Positions 44,981 through 52,828 of a stretch of DNA of 64,000 nucleotides are shown here, piece after piece (positions within the stretch are counted from its first letter, which is position 1; each line of letters opens with the position of its first letter). Below the pieces are notes generated by a model, which made no database searches, was not told the DNA's origin, and saw only the letters and a list, made by a program, of their open reading frames with translations. The stretch is from Mesosutterella multiformis (GTDB taxonomy: Bacteria > Pseudomonadota > Gammaproteobacteria > Burkholderiales > Burkholderiaceae_F): NCBI RefSeq assembly GCF_003402575.1, contig NZ_BGZJ01000002.1, positions 558,001 through 622,000 of the forward strand. The letters run 5' to 3'. Position numbers and translations under genes: made by a program.

Positions 44981-45011
44981 CGCAGAAAGGGGATGTTTTC
45001 TGCGTTTTTTT
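44981..45011 (+). terminator. Terminator inside the left end of the GC-rich IS
   Basis: CGCAGAAA (44981-44988) pairs with TTTCTGCG (44997-45004), followed by seven T. It lies just before the transposase promoter and would stop transcription entering from outside, a known way of limiting transposase expression. Confidence 0.75.
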
Positions 45012-45012
45012 C

Positions 45013-45041
45013 TTGACCCATTTAGTGTTACTATATATAAT
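45013..45041 (+). promoter_or_regulatory. Transposase promoter of the GC-rich IS
   Basis: TTGACC (45013-45018), a 17-base spacer and a perfect TATAAT (45036-45041) lie 26 bp before the transposase start. Confidence 0.8.
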
Positions 45042-45066
45042 ATAGATAACATTATTGGAGCCAGCC

Positions 45067-46764
45067 ATGTCCCGCACCTATACCGGAAAAATCCATGTCG
45101 GCCAGCGCCGCGTAACCCGCGCCAATGGGGATGTCTACGTCTACGAGCGCCACACGCAGTACGACCGGGAGACGCAGAAGACCGTCACGTTGAAAAACAA
45201 GCTTTTGGGCAAACTAGACCCTGAGACAGGCGAAATTGTTCCGACAAGGCCTAAAAGCAGGTCTAAGAAGGAGGCTTCCGCCTCCATCGAGCACGCCTGC
45301 CTGGCTGACATCCTGGACCTTGTCGCAAGGGAAACCGGGATCGACAAGGGGCTTGAAAGCGCCTTCGGGACGGCCGCGGCTCAGAAGATCGCCACCATCG
45401 CCCGTTACCTGATCGCCACGGACGGCGCGGCGATCCCCCGCATGGAGGCCTGGCAGGTCGGCCACCCGACGCCCTACGAGGAAGGCCTGGGCGAAAGCGC
45501 CTGCAGCGAGCTCTTCGACAAGGTCGGCAAGGATGGCGACGGGCAGCAGAAGTTCTTTGCCTCCCGGGCGGCAAGGCTCGAGACGTCCCCGAGCATCGCC
45601 TTCGACTCGACCACGGTTTCGACCTACAGCTCGGGGCAGGCCGAGGCCCGCCAGGGATTCAACAAGGACGGCGACGGGCTGGACACCGTCAAGCTGCTCA
45701 CGCTCTACTCGGTGAATGACCGCCAGCCCGTCGCCTTCGCGAAGCAGCCGGGGAACGTGCCGGACGTCATCTCCATCCAGAACGCCATCCGCCAGCTCCA
45801 GTGCTTCGACATCGACAAGCCCGTCGTAGTTACGGACAACGGCTTCTACAGCCAGGCGAACATGGCGGAGTTCGCACGGAACAGCATGAAGTTCCTGACG
45901 CTCGCCTCGCCCTCCACCCTCTGGATTCGGGAGATCGTCGACGAGCTGCGCGACAGGCTCGACTCGGTGTCCTCCGTCTGCTCGTTCGACACTTCGGTCC
46001 ATTGCGCCTCGAAAATGGTCATGAAGGAGCTGTCCGTCGTCAGGCAGAGGAGCCGCGGCGGCATTGCCGCCGGCGAGGCGGAGACCTTCAGCCGCAGGCT
46101 CTATGTCCATGTCTGCTATTCCAGGGACCGCGCCACAAAGGACGAGCAGAGGCTGGTGAACGACCTGTTCGAGCTCAAGAGGCTCGTCGAGGCTGGCGAG
46201 CAGCTCTCCCCCGCGGGCGAAAAGAAGGCGGAGAAGTTCCTCCACTGTTCGACCGTGGGCCGCGGCGGGAAGCTGAAGGTGGCCTTCAGAGACGAGGCCT
46301 TCCGCGAGGCCAGGAAGTATTTCGGTTTCTTCGCGCTTGTCTCCAATGAGGTCAAGGACGCCGAGGAGGCGCTGAAGTCCTACAGGCTGAGGGAGAAGAT
46401 TGAGGAGCTCTTCAATGTCCAAAAGAATGGCATGGACGGGAGCCGCCCACGCGTCTGGCACCCTGACAGCCTTCAGGGCAGGCTCTTCGTGCAGTTTGTC
46501 GCGCTCGGCTACCACTGCTACCTCACCAAGCGGATTGGCGAGATCAAGGAGCGGCTCGGCACGGAAAAGGATGGGAAGACGAAGGCCGAGCTCGATCTGG
46601 AAGTCAGCCTCAAGAAATGGCTTGAGGCCAGGTCCCTGATTCAAGTCCTCGAGTGGTTTGACTGCGTGAAGACGACCTCCGTGATGACGCCGCGGGGAAT
46701 GAGGCGCTGGAGCACCGAGTCCGTGAAGCGCGACCAACTGTTCCTGAAGCTGCTCGGCATTTGA
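45067..46764 (+). CDS. IS1634/IS4-like DDE transposase (GC-rich element)
   Basis: The protein is 565 residues from ATG 45067, behind TTGGAG; the upstream in-frame start at 45055 would overlap that site. Catalytic-type segments are SIAFDSTTVSTYSSG (Asp), PVVVTDNGFYSQANMAEF (Asp), and YRLREKIEELFNVQKNGMDG (Glu). The arrangement matches the other IS1634-like proteins here, but sequence identity is low. The C-terminus ends LKLLGI after a Lys/Arg-rich region. It seems intact. Confidence 0.87.
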   Translation: MSRTYTGKIHVGQRRVTRANGDVYVYERHTQYDRETQKTVTLKNKLLGKLDPETGEIVPTRPKSRSKKEASASIEHACLADILDLVARETGIDKGLESAFGTAAAQKIATIARYLIATDGAAIPRMEAWQVGHPTPYEEGLGESACSELFDKVGKDGDGQQKFFASRAARLETSPSIAFDSTTVSTYSSGQAEARQGFNKDGDGLDTVKLLTLYSVNDRQPVAFAKQPGNVPDVISIQNAIRQLQCFDIDKPVVVTDNGFYSQANMAEFARNSMKFLTLASPSTLWIREIVDELRDRLDSVSSVCSFDTSVHCASKMVMKELSVVRQRSRGGIAAGEAETFSRRLYVHVCYSRDRATKDEQRLVNDLFELKRLVEAGEQLSPAGEKKAEKFLHCSTVGRGGKLKVAFRDEAFREARKYFGFFALVSNEVKDAEEALKSYRLREKIEELFNVQKNGMDGSRPRVWHPDSLQGRLFVQFVALGYHCYLTKRIGEIKERLGTEKDGKTKAELDLEVSLKKWLEARSLIQVLEWFDCVKTTSVMTPRGMRRWSTESVKRDQLFLKLLGI

Positions 46765-46770
46765 TGAGCC

Positions 46771-46796
46771 AGAGCCACGAAGGCTTTCGTGGCTCT
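46771..46796 (+). terminator. Hairpin after the GC-rich transposase gene
   Basis: AGAGCCACGAA (46771-46781) pairs perfectly with TTCGTGGCTCT (46786-46796) across a GGCT loop, 6 bp after the stop. There is no T run, so it may stabilise the mRNA end or terminate weakly. Confidence 0.55.
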
Positions 46797-46820
46797 ATTG
46801 CAGAACTTTTGGGATACAAG

Positions 46821-47081
46821 AATGGATGTTCTATTTTCCGTACCACAAGAATAACTATTCTCTATTTTTTCATTATGTTTTGCGTATTTATCAGCGTAAA
46901 TATAATTCAATACCCTTGAATATTTTTAAATAGCAATGTTAAATCATTATGTTACAACAAATCACACATCAATCGATAATCGTGAGTTTATGTAATAGCA
47001 AATACAAACGATAAGAATAGCGCTACTTTTCAGAACGCCTTTCACGCACAGTCTCCGCGCGAATCCATACATCACTCAAAC
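46821..47081. other. AT-rich former upstream region of the glycan operon
   Basis: This AT-rich stretch lies between the IS and the bcp terminator and has no ORF. By the target duplication it was contiguous with the glycosyltransferase promoter before the IS arrived. It may hold the original regulatory sites of that operon. None was recognised. Confidence 0.45.
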
Positions 47082-47118
47082 AAAAACCCAGGCGGTTTTT
47101 TAGAACCGTCTGGGTTTT
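47082..47118 (-). terminator. Intrinsic terminator of the peroxiredoxin gene
   Basis: AACCCAGGCGGTT (47086-47098) pairs with AACCGTCTGGGTT (47104-47116) with one mismatch. On the minus strand it is followed by TTTTTG. Confidence 0.85.
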
Positions 47119-47141
47119 AAGAAAAGCGAAACTATCTGCGA

Positions 47142-47600
47142 TTAAGCTTCCGCGGCTTCCGGATTCTTAATGAAGTCGAGAACCGCCTGGGCGTGGCCAG
47201 CCGCCTTCACTTTCCGCCATTCCTTCACGAGGTTCCCGTCTTTGTCGATCAGGAATGTGCTCCGAACAACACCCATCACCTTCTTTCCGTACATATTCTT
47301 CTCTTTGATCACGTCGTACGCCTTGCAGGCCTTTTCTTCCGGGTCAGAGAGGAGCGTGATCGCGAGGGTGTAGCGGCAGATGAAGTTCTGGTGGCTCTTT
47401 TCGGAGTCGCGCGAGACACCGACCACGTCGTACCCGAGCTTCTGGAACTCCGGAATCAGAGCGGTGAATTCCTTCGCTTCTGTAGTACAGCCGGAGGTGC
47501 TGTCCTTCGGATAGAAGTAGAGCACCATCGGAAAGTGATCTTCCATCTTGAAGGGCTTGCCGTCTGAATCATTGATCTCGAAAATCGGGGCTTTCGTCAT
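47142..47600 (-). CDS. bcp: Peroxiredoxin of the Bcp/PrxQ family, without the usual second cysteine
   Basis: The protein is 152 residues from the ATG at 47598-47600, which has AGGAG 7 bases upstream; the longer ORF to 47675 lacks this. Bcp/PrxQ enzymes reduce hydrogen peroxide and organic peroxides with thioredoxin. The peroxidatic Cys38 lies in PKDSTSGCTTEAKEF. The family norm is T-P-G-C-T-x-E-A-C, so here Pro is Ser and the resolving Cys five residues later is Lys. It may act as a 1-Cys type, or use the Cys in FICRY or EKACKAYDV. The Arg and Asp of the C-terminal part (STFLIDKDGNLVKEW) are present. It is cytoplasmic and monocistronic. Confidence 0.9.
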   Translation of the reverse strand: MTKAPIFEINDSDGKPFKMEDHFPMVLYFYPKDSTSGCTTEAKEFTALIPEFQKLGYDVVGVSRDSEKSHQNFICRYTLAITLLSDPEEKACKAYDVIKEKNMYGKKVMGVVRSTFLIDKDGNLVKEWRKVKAAGHAQAVLDFIKNPEAAEA

Positions 47601-47764
47601 GTCTGACTCCTGTAATTTGTGAGTTTTGTGCCCCGAAAGAGAGAAGCCTTCCGGGGCGCTCTGTGTCTCAACCATTATGGCGCAGAGGCGGGGAGTCTGA
47701 GAGCTTCAGTTCGGGTCTTTATTTTTATTTATTTTCAACAGCATATCTTTTTATTATCGCATTC

Positions 47765-47965
47765 TTATCCGAGTCTTAAAAGCGGATTTTCCTTGATGCG
47801 GTTTTCTTCGAAAAGAGCGATACTTTTCTTGCGATCGGAAGAATCTCCAGTCGGGCCGGTAAAGCCTCGAACTGCGAGCATCTCTTCCAGCAACAGCCCC
47901 AGGAAAAGTCCGCCTATATGGCCTATGACATCTACCCCCTGGGGCTTTTTCGTTGCCCGCGTTTT
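47765..47965 (-). pseudogene. Rhomboid protease C-terminal remnant
   Basis: The minus-strand frame is open from 47965 to a TAA at 47765-47767. It reads VDVIGHIGGLFLGLLLEEML, matching the last transmembrane helix of rhomboid intramembrane serine proteases with the catalytic His in GHIGG, followed by a short cytosolic tail ending NPLLRLG. An in-frame stop lies upstream and no serine-containing GxS helix is found nearby. It is a remnant of a deleted gene; the remaining DNA is unlikely to make a functional product. Confidence 0.6.
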
Positions 47966-48239
47966 TCAGTGTTTCCGCTTTTTTGTAGTCTGAAATTCAT
48001 CCGGCACTTTCCCGGAACTTCCGCAATTCCCCCTCGGTTCTACCCCTTGAGGAGGGTGAGAAACGGTGTCAGTTGTGAAGAGAATGTCTTTTGAGATGTC
48101 GCCCTGGGAAAGTCTCGTTTCGGACTGCATCCCGCTGTTTTTCCGTCCCTTATCCGGTCACACAGGCGATCTCTGATCCGTAGTGAAAAACGGCTCTTCC
48201 GTCCCTTTTCAGTTGGTGTTCGCTCTGCCCCCATAAGCA

Positions 48240-48249
48240 CTAGATCTAG
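48240..48249. promoter_or_regulatory. Palindrome upstream of nrdA, possible NrdR box
   Basis: CTAGATCTAG, within CACTAGATCTAGGTT, lies about 100 bp before nrdA. NrdR repressor boxes are palindromes of similar layout near nrd promoters. A second copy at the usual helical spacing was not found, so the assignment is tentative. Confidence 0.3.
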
Positions 48250-48349
48250 GTTTTATTAAGCGCGGATTAACATTCCCTAGTAAAATGCTCACTCACACAC
48301 AGCTGAAAAGCCAATTCTCATCCTAACCACTCTGACAGTAGGTTACTCA

Positions 48350-50866
48350 ATGCTGATAACTAAAAGAAGCGGTCAAACCGAAGAGTACGATCGCAAAAAA
48401 ATCGCCCTTGCTATTACGAAAGCGTTTAAGAGCACAGGCATTGAACAACCCGACGATCTCGACGAGCTGCTTGATCTCGTGGAAAAGCAGATTCTCGTGA
48501 CACCGGGCTGCTCCGTTGAAACTATTCAGGACCGTGTCGAAGAAGCTCTGATGCAGCGCGGCCACTACCAGGTCGCGAAGAACTTCATTCTGTACCGCGA
48601 GAAGCGGACGGAACTCCGTACCTGCCGCCTCGCGCTTTCTGTCGCGACGGGTGACAGCGACCTCGATGGCTGCCTCTTCGAGATCCAGAATGACTTCAAA
48701 GCGCCTGAGTATTCGCTTGAAGTCCTCACCGCGAAGTTCAATTCCCAGGTGTCGCCCACCGCGAGTGTCGACGAGAAGCTCGACACCCTGATCCGTTCCG
48801 CCGTGGAACTCACGACGCAGAACGCGCCGCGCTACGAGCAGATCGCCGGGCGGCTGCTCTGCCACAGCTTCAAGCGGAAGCTCGCGCAGCGTGAGCAGAA
48901 CCTCGGTCTCACGGACTTCTATACGAAGCTCATGTTCCTCACGGAGCACGGCCTCTACGGGAAGTACATCCTCGAGAACTACACGAAGGAAGAGATTGAT
49001 GAGGCCGCGGGCCTGATCGATGAGAACCGGAATAAGCTCTTCAACTACTCCGGCCTTCAGCTCGTGCTCGAGCGCTACGTGATCAAGAGCCACAATAACG
49101 AGATCCTCGAGAGCCCGCAGGAGCTGTTCCTCGGCGTGGCGCTTCACCTCGCGATGCCGGAAAAGAAAGATGTCCGGATGCAGTACGTGAAGCGGTTCTA
49201 CGACATGCTCTCGAAACTCGAAGTGACGATGGCGACGCCGACCCTCGCGAACGCCCGTAAGCCGTACCACCAGCTCTCGTCCTGCTTCATCGATACCGTG
49301 CCTGACAGCCTTGCCGGCATCTACCGGAGCCTCGATAACTTCGCTCAGGTGAGCAAGTTCGGCGGCGGCATGGGGCTTTACTTCGGCAAGGTCCGTGCCC
49401 GCGGAAGCGACATCCGCGGTTTCAAGGGGGCGGCGGGCGGCGTCTCCCGCTGGATCAAGCTCGTGAATGACACGGCGGTTGCGGTGGATCAGCTCGGTGT
49501 CCGTCAGGGCGCCGTGGCGGTTTACCTCGATATCTGGCACCGCGATATCCCCGAATTCCTTCAGATGCGGACGAATAACGGCGATGACCGTCTGAAGGCG
49601 CACGACACCTTCCCCGCGCTCTGCGTCCCGGATTACTTCTGGCAGCAGGTCCGCGACAACTTCAACGGTGTCTGGTACCTGATGTGTCCGCATGAGATCA
49701 GCCAGGTCCGCGGCTACAACCTTGAGGACAGCTTTGGAGAGGAGTGGACGAAGCGTTACCTCGAGTGCGTGCACGATAATCGCATCACGAAGCGTGAGAT
49801 CAGCCTGAAGGATCTGGTGCGTCTGTTCCTGAAGTCCGTGGTGGAAACGGGTACCCCGTTTATCTTCAACCGCGACCTCGTGAACGCGATGAACCCGAAC
49901 GCCCACTGCGGTCACATCTATTCCTCGAACCTCTGCACGGAAATCGCGCAGAACACGGCTCCGATTCAGAGCGTGAGCCGCGAGATCAAGACCTCTGAAG
50001 GCACGGTTGAAGTGGTCACCACGACGAAACCGGGTGACTTCGTGGTCTGCAACCTCGCGAGCCTTAACCTCGGCCGCATTCCGGTGGATGAGCCGGGGTA
50101 CCTCGAGCACCTGACGTCAAGCGTCGTCCGCGCGCTCGATAACGTGATAGACCTCAATTTCTACCCGACCCCGTACGCCGAGATCACGTCGAAGCGTTAC
50201 CGCGCGATCGGGCTTGGCGTGAGCGGCTATCACCACATGCTCGCGAAGCACGGCATCCGCTGGGAGAGCGAGGAGCATCTCGCCTTTGTCGACAAGGTGT
50301 TTGAGCGCATCGCGCACTCCGCGATCGAGACGAGCGCTCTCAACGCGAAGGACAAGGGCACGTACGGCATGTATAAGGGAAGCGACTGGGACACCGGCGC
50401 GTTCTTCGAGAAGCGCGGCTACAACACCCCGTACTGGGATGACGTGAAGGCGGATGTCGCGAAGTACGGCATGCGAAACGGTTACCTCATGGCGATCGCG
50501 CCAACCGGAAGCACGAGCATTATTGCCGGGACGACGCCTGGCATCGACCCGATCATGAACCGCTACTTCCTCGAAGAGAAGAAGAACGGGCTGCTCCCGC
50601 GCGTAGCGCCGGATCTGTCGTCCGACACCTGGTGGCTCTACAAGAACGCGCACCTCATCGATCAGAACTGGTCGATCCGGGCCTGCGGCGTCCGTCAGCG
50701 TCACATTGACCAGGCGCAGAGTATCAATCTCTACATCACGAACGACTTTACGATGAGAAAGGTCCTTAACCTCTACCTCGAAGCGTGGAAGTGCGGCGTG
50801 AAGACGATCTATTACATCCGCAGCAAGTCGCTTGAAGTTGAAGAGTGCGAGTCCTGCTCGTCCTGA
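48350..50866 (+). CDS. nrdA: Class I ribonucleoside-diphosphate reductase, alpha (large) subunit
   Basis: The protein is 838 residues and reduces ribonucleoside diphosphates for DNA synthesis. An N-terminal ATP-cone (MLITKRSGQTEEYDRKKIAL) provides activity regulation. The active-site cysteines are visible: SSCFIDTVPD, the radical-site YSSNLCTEIAQNT (Cys and Glu), VVCNLASLNLG, and the C-terminal redox pair EECESCSS. The glycine-rich AGGVSRW and FGGGMGLYFG loops are present. nrdB follows 17 bp downstream, so they form an operon ending at the terminator 51943-51980. Confidence 0.96.
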   Translation: MLITKRSGQTEEYDRKKIALAITKAFKSTGIEQPDDLDELLDLVEKQILVTPGCSVETIQDRVEEALMQRGHYQVAKNFILYREKRTELRTCRLALSVATGDSDLDGCLFEIQNDFKAPEYSLEVLTAKFNSQVSPTASVDEKLDTLIRSAVELTTQNAPRYEQIAGRLLCHSFKRKLAQREQNLGLTDFYTKLMFLTEHGLYGKYILENYTKEEIDEAAGLIDENRNKLFNYSGLQLVLERYVIKSHNNEILESPQELFLGVALHLAMPEKKDVRMQYVKRFYDMLSKLEVTMATPTLANARKPYHQLSSCFIDTVPDSLAGIYRSLDNFAQVSKFGGGMGLYFGKVRARGSDIRGFKGAAGGVSRWIKLVNDTAVAVDQLGVRQGAVAVYLDIWHRDIPEFLQMRTNNGDDRLKAHDTFPALCVPDYFWQQVRDNFNGVWYLMCPHEISQVRGYNLEDSFGEEWTKRYLECVHDNRITKREISLKDLVRLFLKSVVETGTPFIFNRDLVNAMNPNAHCGHIYSSNLCTEIAQNTAPIQSVSREIKTSEGTVEVVTTTKPGDFVVCNLASLNLGRIPVDEPGYLEHLTSSVVRALDNVIDLNFYPTPYAEITSKRYRAIGLGVSGYHHMLAKHGIRWESEEHLAFVDKVFERIAHSAIETSALNAKDKGTYGMYKGSDWDTGAFFEKRGYNTPYWDDVKADVAKYGMRNGYLMAIAPTGSTSIIAGTTPGIDPIMNRYFLEEKKNGLLPRVAPDLSSDTWWLYKNAHLIDQNWSIRACGVRQRHIDQAQSINLYITNDFTMRKVLNLYLEAWKCGVKTIYYIRSKSLEVEECESCSS

Positions 50867-50883
50867 TGGAGTGAAGTAAAGAA

Positions 50884-51921
50884 ATGTTCAAGAAAAAACC
50901 GTTGTTCAACCCCCAGGGGGATACTGATATCGGCGCGATTCAGATCGTGGGCGGAAACCCGACGAACCTGAACGACTTCAATAACCATAAGTACCCGTGG
51001 GTCTCCGACTGGTACCGCCAGGCGATGAATAACTTCTGGGTGCCGGAGGAAATCAATCTCGCGCAGGACGTGAAGGACTACCCGAATCTCGAGGAGCCGG
51101 AGCGGAACGCGTATAACAAGATTCTGAGCTTCCTCGTGTTCCTTGATTCGCTGCAGTCCGCGAATCTCCCGAACATCTCGAGCTACATCACATCGAGCGA
51201 AGTGAACCTCTGCCTCAACATCCAGACGTTCCAGGAGTGCATCCACTCGCAGAGCTACAGCTATATGCTGGACACGATCTGCTCGCCTGAAGAGCGGAAC
51301 TCGATTCTCTACCAGTGGAAGGAAGATAAGCATCTCTTGAAGCGGAACACCTTCATCGGCGAGCAATATAACGAGTTCCTGAATCACCCGGATGAGCACA
51401 ACTTCATCCGCGTCGTGATGGCGAACTATATCCTCGAAGGCATCTACTTCTACTCCGGCTTCTCGTTCTTCTATAACCTGAGCCGAAATGAGAAGATGCC
51501 GGGGTCCGCGCAGGAAATCCGCTACATCAACCGCGATGAGAATACGCACCTCTGGCTCTTCCGGAATATCTTCCGTGAGCTGCAAAAGGAGCATCCGGAA
51601 TGGTTTACGGACGACCTGAAGGCCGAGCTTCTCGAGATGCTGAAGGAAGGCGTCCGTCAGGAAATCGAATGGGGTCACTATGTGATCGGCGACAAGGTCC
51701 GCGGCCTCACGCCCGGCATGATCACCGACTACATCAACTACCTCGGCAATCTCCGCTGGATGACGCTCGGCTACGAGCCCTACGATCCGAGCCACGCTCA
51801 GGAACCGGCTTCCATGCAGTGGGTCAGCCAGTATGCGAATGCGAACATGGTGAAGACCGACTTCTTTGAAGCCCGAGTCACCGCTTACGCGAAGAGCTCA
51901 GCTCTGGTGGATGACCTGTAA
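50884..51921 (+). CDS. nrdB: Class I ribonucleoside-diphosphate reductase, beta (small) subunit
   Basis: The protein is 345 residues and carries the di-metal centre and tyrosyl radical that start catalysis in NrdA. Ligands are visible: Asp in FLVFLDSLQ, Glu and His in FQECIHSQSY, Glu in ILEGIYFYSGF, and Glu/His in RDENTHLWLF. The radical Tyr is at the expected place four residues after the His (IHSQSY). The C-terminus (ARVTAYAKSSALVDDL) is the tail that docks on NrdA. GGAG precedes the start at a long spacing of 11 bases. Confidence 0.96.
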   Translation: MFKKKPLFNPQGDTDIGAIQIVGGNPTNLNDFNNHKYPWVSDWYRQAMNNFWVPEEINLAQDVKDYPNLEEPERNAYNKILSFLVFLDSLQSANLPNISSYITSSEVNLCLNIQTFQECIHSQSYSYMLDTICSPEERNSILYQWKEDKHLLKRNTFIGEQYNEFLNHPDEHNFIRVVMANYILEGIYFYSGFSFFYNLSRNEKMPGSAQEIRYINRDENTHLWLFRNIFRELQKEHPEWFTDDLKAELLEMLKEGVRQEIEWGHYVIGDKVRGLTPGMITDYINYLGNLRWMTLGYEPYDPSHAQEPASMQWVSQYANANMVKTDFFEARVTAYAKSSALVDDL

Positions 51922-51942
51922 GGCATCCGCTTAGAGCGAGAC

Positions 51943-51980
51943 GGCGCTGTCTTCCTCCCTGGAGACAGCGCCTTTTTTAT
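51943..51980 (+). terminator. Intrinsic terminator of nrdAB
   Basis: GGCGCTGTCT (51943-51952) pairs with AGACAGCGCC (51963-51972), followed by TTTTTTATT. Confidence 0.92.
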
Positions 51981-52051
51981 TGCACCGACGGGAAGCGCCA
52001 GCCCATTGAGTCAGAACCGTGAGGAGCGAAGGCAGATCCGTTTCATCAAAC

Positions 52052-52139
52052 GTTTGTGCTCATATTGTTTACAAAGTGAGCACAATCGTTTATTGTCTTT
52101 GATGTTTGTGCTCATATTGAATACAATATGAGCACAAAC
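52052..52139. promoter_or_regulatory. Two inverted-repeat operators of the abiE operon
   Basis: The first site is GTTTGTGCTCATATTG (52052-52067) facing CAAAGTGAGCACAATC (52072-52087), imperfect. The second is GTTTGTGCTCATATTG (52104-52119) facing CAATATGAGCACAAAC (52124-52139), perfect over 16 bp. AbiEi antitoxins are known to bind paired inverted repeats in their own promoter and repress it, so these are the probable autoregulatory sites. They lie 52 bp apart, about five helical turns. Confidence 0.75.
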
Positions 52140-52153
52140 GTATGGAGGATGGC

Positions 52154-52738
52154 ATGCAAACATTGGATAAATTGAAGAAAAAGCACGAATACCTGACTCC
52201 CGAAATCGCAGAACAGGCGGGCGTTTCAAGATCCCTTTTTTATAAATTCATTCATAAAAATGATTGGGATCAGGTTGGTCACGGTGTATATGCGCCTAAA
52301 GGAACATGGATTGATGAACTGTACCTTCTCTATCAGAGGTGCCCTCAACTGGTTTTCTCTCACGACGAAGCCTTTTATCACTATGGATTATCTGAAAGAG
52401 AACCTATGGTCCACACTTTGACTATTTATAGCGGATACAACGTACATAGACTCGTAGCGGATGGTAAGTGTAAAGTCTACAGAGTAAAAAAAGAGCTATT
52501 AGAAATAGGAAAAACATTTGTCCAAGACTACTGTGGAAATGAAATTCCCATGTACGATTTGGAACGAACAATTTGTGATCTGTTCAGAAGCAGAAACTCT
52601 ATTGAAATACAGGAATTCAACGCTGTCTTGAAAGCTTATTTAGCAAGGAAAGATAAAGATCTAAACAAGCTGATGGAATACTCCAAGTTATTTCATATAA
52701 AAAATATCATTCAGAAGTATATGCAGGTTCTATTATGA
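52154..52738 (+). CDS. abiEi: AbiEi-family type IV antitoxin and autorepressor
   Basis: The protein is 194 residues from ATG 52154, behind TATGGAGG; the ATG at 52142 overlaps that site. The N-terminal winged helix (MQTLDKLKKKHEYLTPEIAEQAGVS as a short visible region from residue 1) is followed by the AbiEi core FYKFIHKNDWDQVGHGVY, LVFSHDEAFYHYGLSER, and VYRVKKELLEIG, typical of the family. It would repress its promoter and neutralise the AbiEii nucleotidyltransferase toxin. Its stop overlaps the toxin start (ATGA at 52735). The toxin gene is destroyed, so it is an orphan antitoxin. Confidence 0.88.
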   Translation: MQTLDKLKKKHEYLTPEIAEQAGVSRSLFYKFIHKNDWDQVGHGVYAPKGTWIDELYLLYQRCPQLVFSHDEAFYHYGLSEREPMVHTLTIYSGYNVHRLVADGKCKVYRVKKELLEIGKTFVQDYCGNEIPMYDLERTICDLFRSRNSIEIQEFNAVLKAYLARKDKDLNKLMEYSKLFHIKNIIQKYMQVLL

Positions 52739-52828
52739 AATTTACGCCGGAACAGATTAAGGGAAGAATTCAAAATACTGCAAAAATAAATAATGCAGAC
52801 CCTCGGACTTTAATGCGCTTGTTTATGA

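Larger units (their letters stand above)
44930..46813 (+). mobile_element. GC-rich IS1634/IS4-like element (1884 bp)
   Basis: The ends are CCTGAAAGTTCTACAACAG and, read inward, CCCAAAAGTTCTGCAATAG (15 of 19 match). A perfect 7-bp duplication ATACAAG flanks it (44923-44929 and 46814-46820). It carries a terminator, then a promoter, before the transposase, and a hairpin after it. Its GC-rich coding sequence contrasts with the AT-rich DNA around it and with the other IS elements here, suggesting a different source genome. Confidence 0.88.
47601..48349. other. Intergenic region between bcp and nrdA
   Basis: It contains a decayed rhomboid-like fragment on the minus strand (47765-47965), and upstream of nrdA a palindrome CTAGATCTAG (48240-48249) and a -10-like TAAAAT (about 48281-48286). 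ORFs at 47619-47993 (+) and 48040-48240 (-) show no domain or start signals and are not called. Confidence 0.5.

Noticed and set aside
45214-46737. Long minus-strand ORF (507 codons) opposite the GC-rich transposase
   Set aside because: Antisense shadow of a GC-rich gene; the transposase motifs are on the plus strand with a promoter and ribosome-binding site.
47619-47993. ORF on the plus strand between bcp and nrdA
   Set aside because: It is antisense to the rhomboid remnant and starts within the bcp leader; it has no domain or start signal.
48347-50110. Long minus-strand ORF (587 codons) opposite nrdA
   Set aside because: Antisense shadow of nrdA caused by GC-rich codon usage; the protein is rich in Arg, His and Val with no domain.
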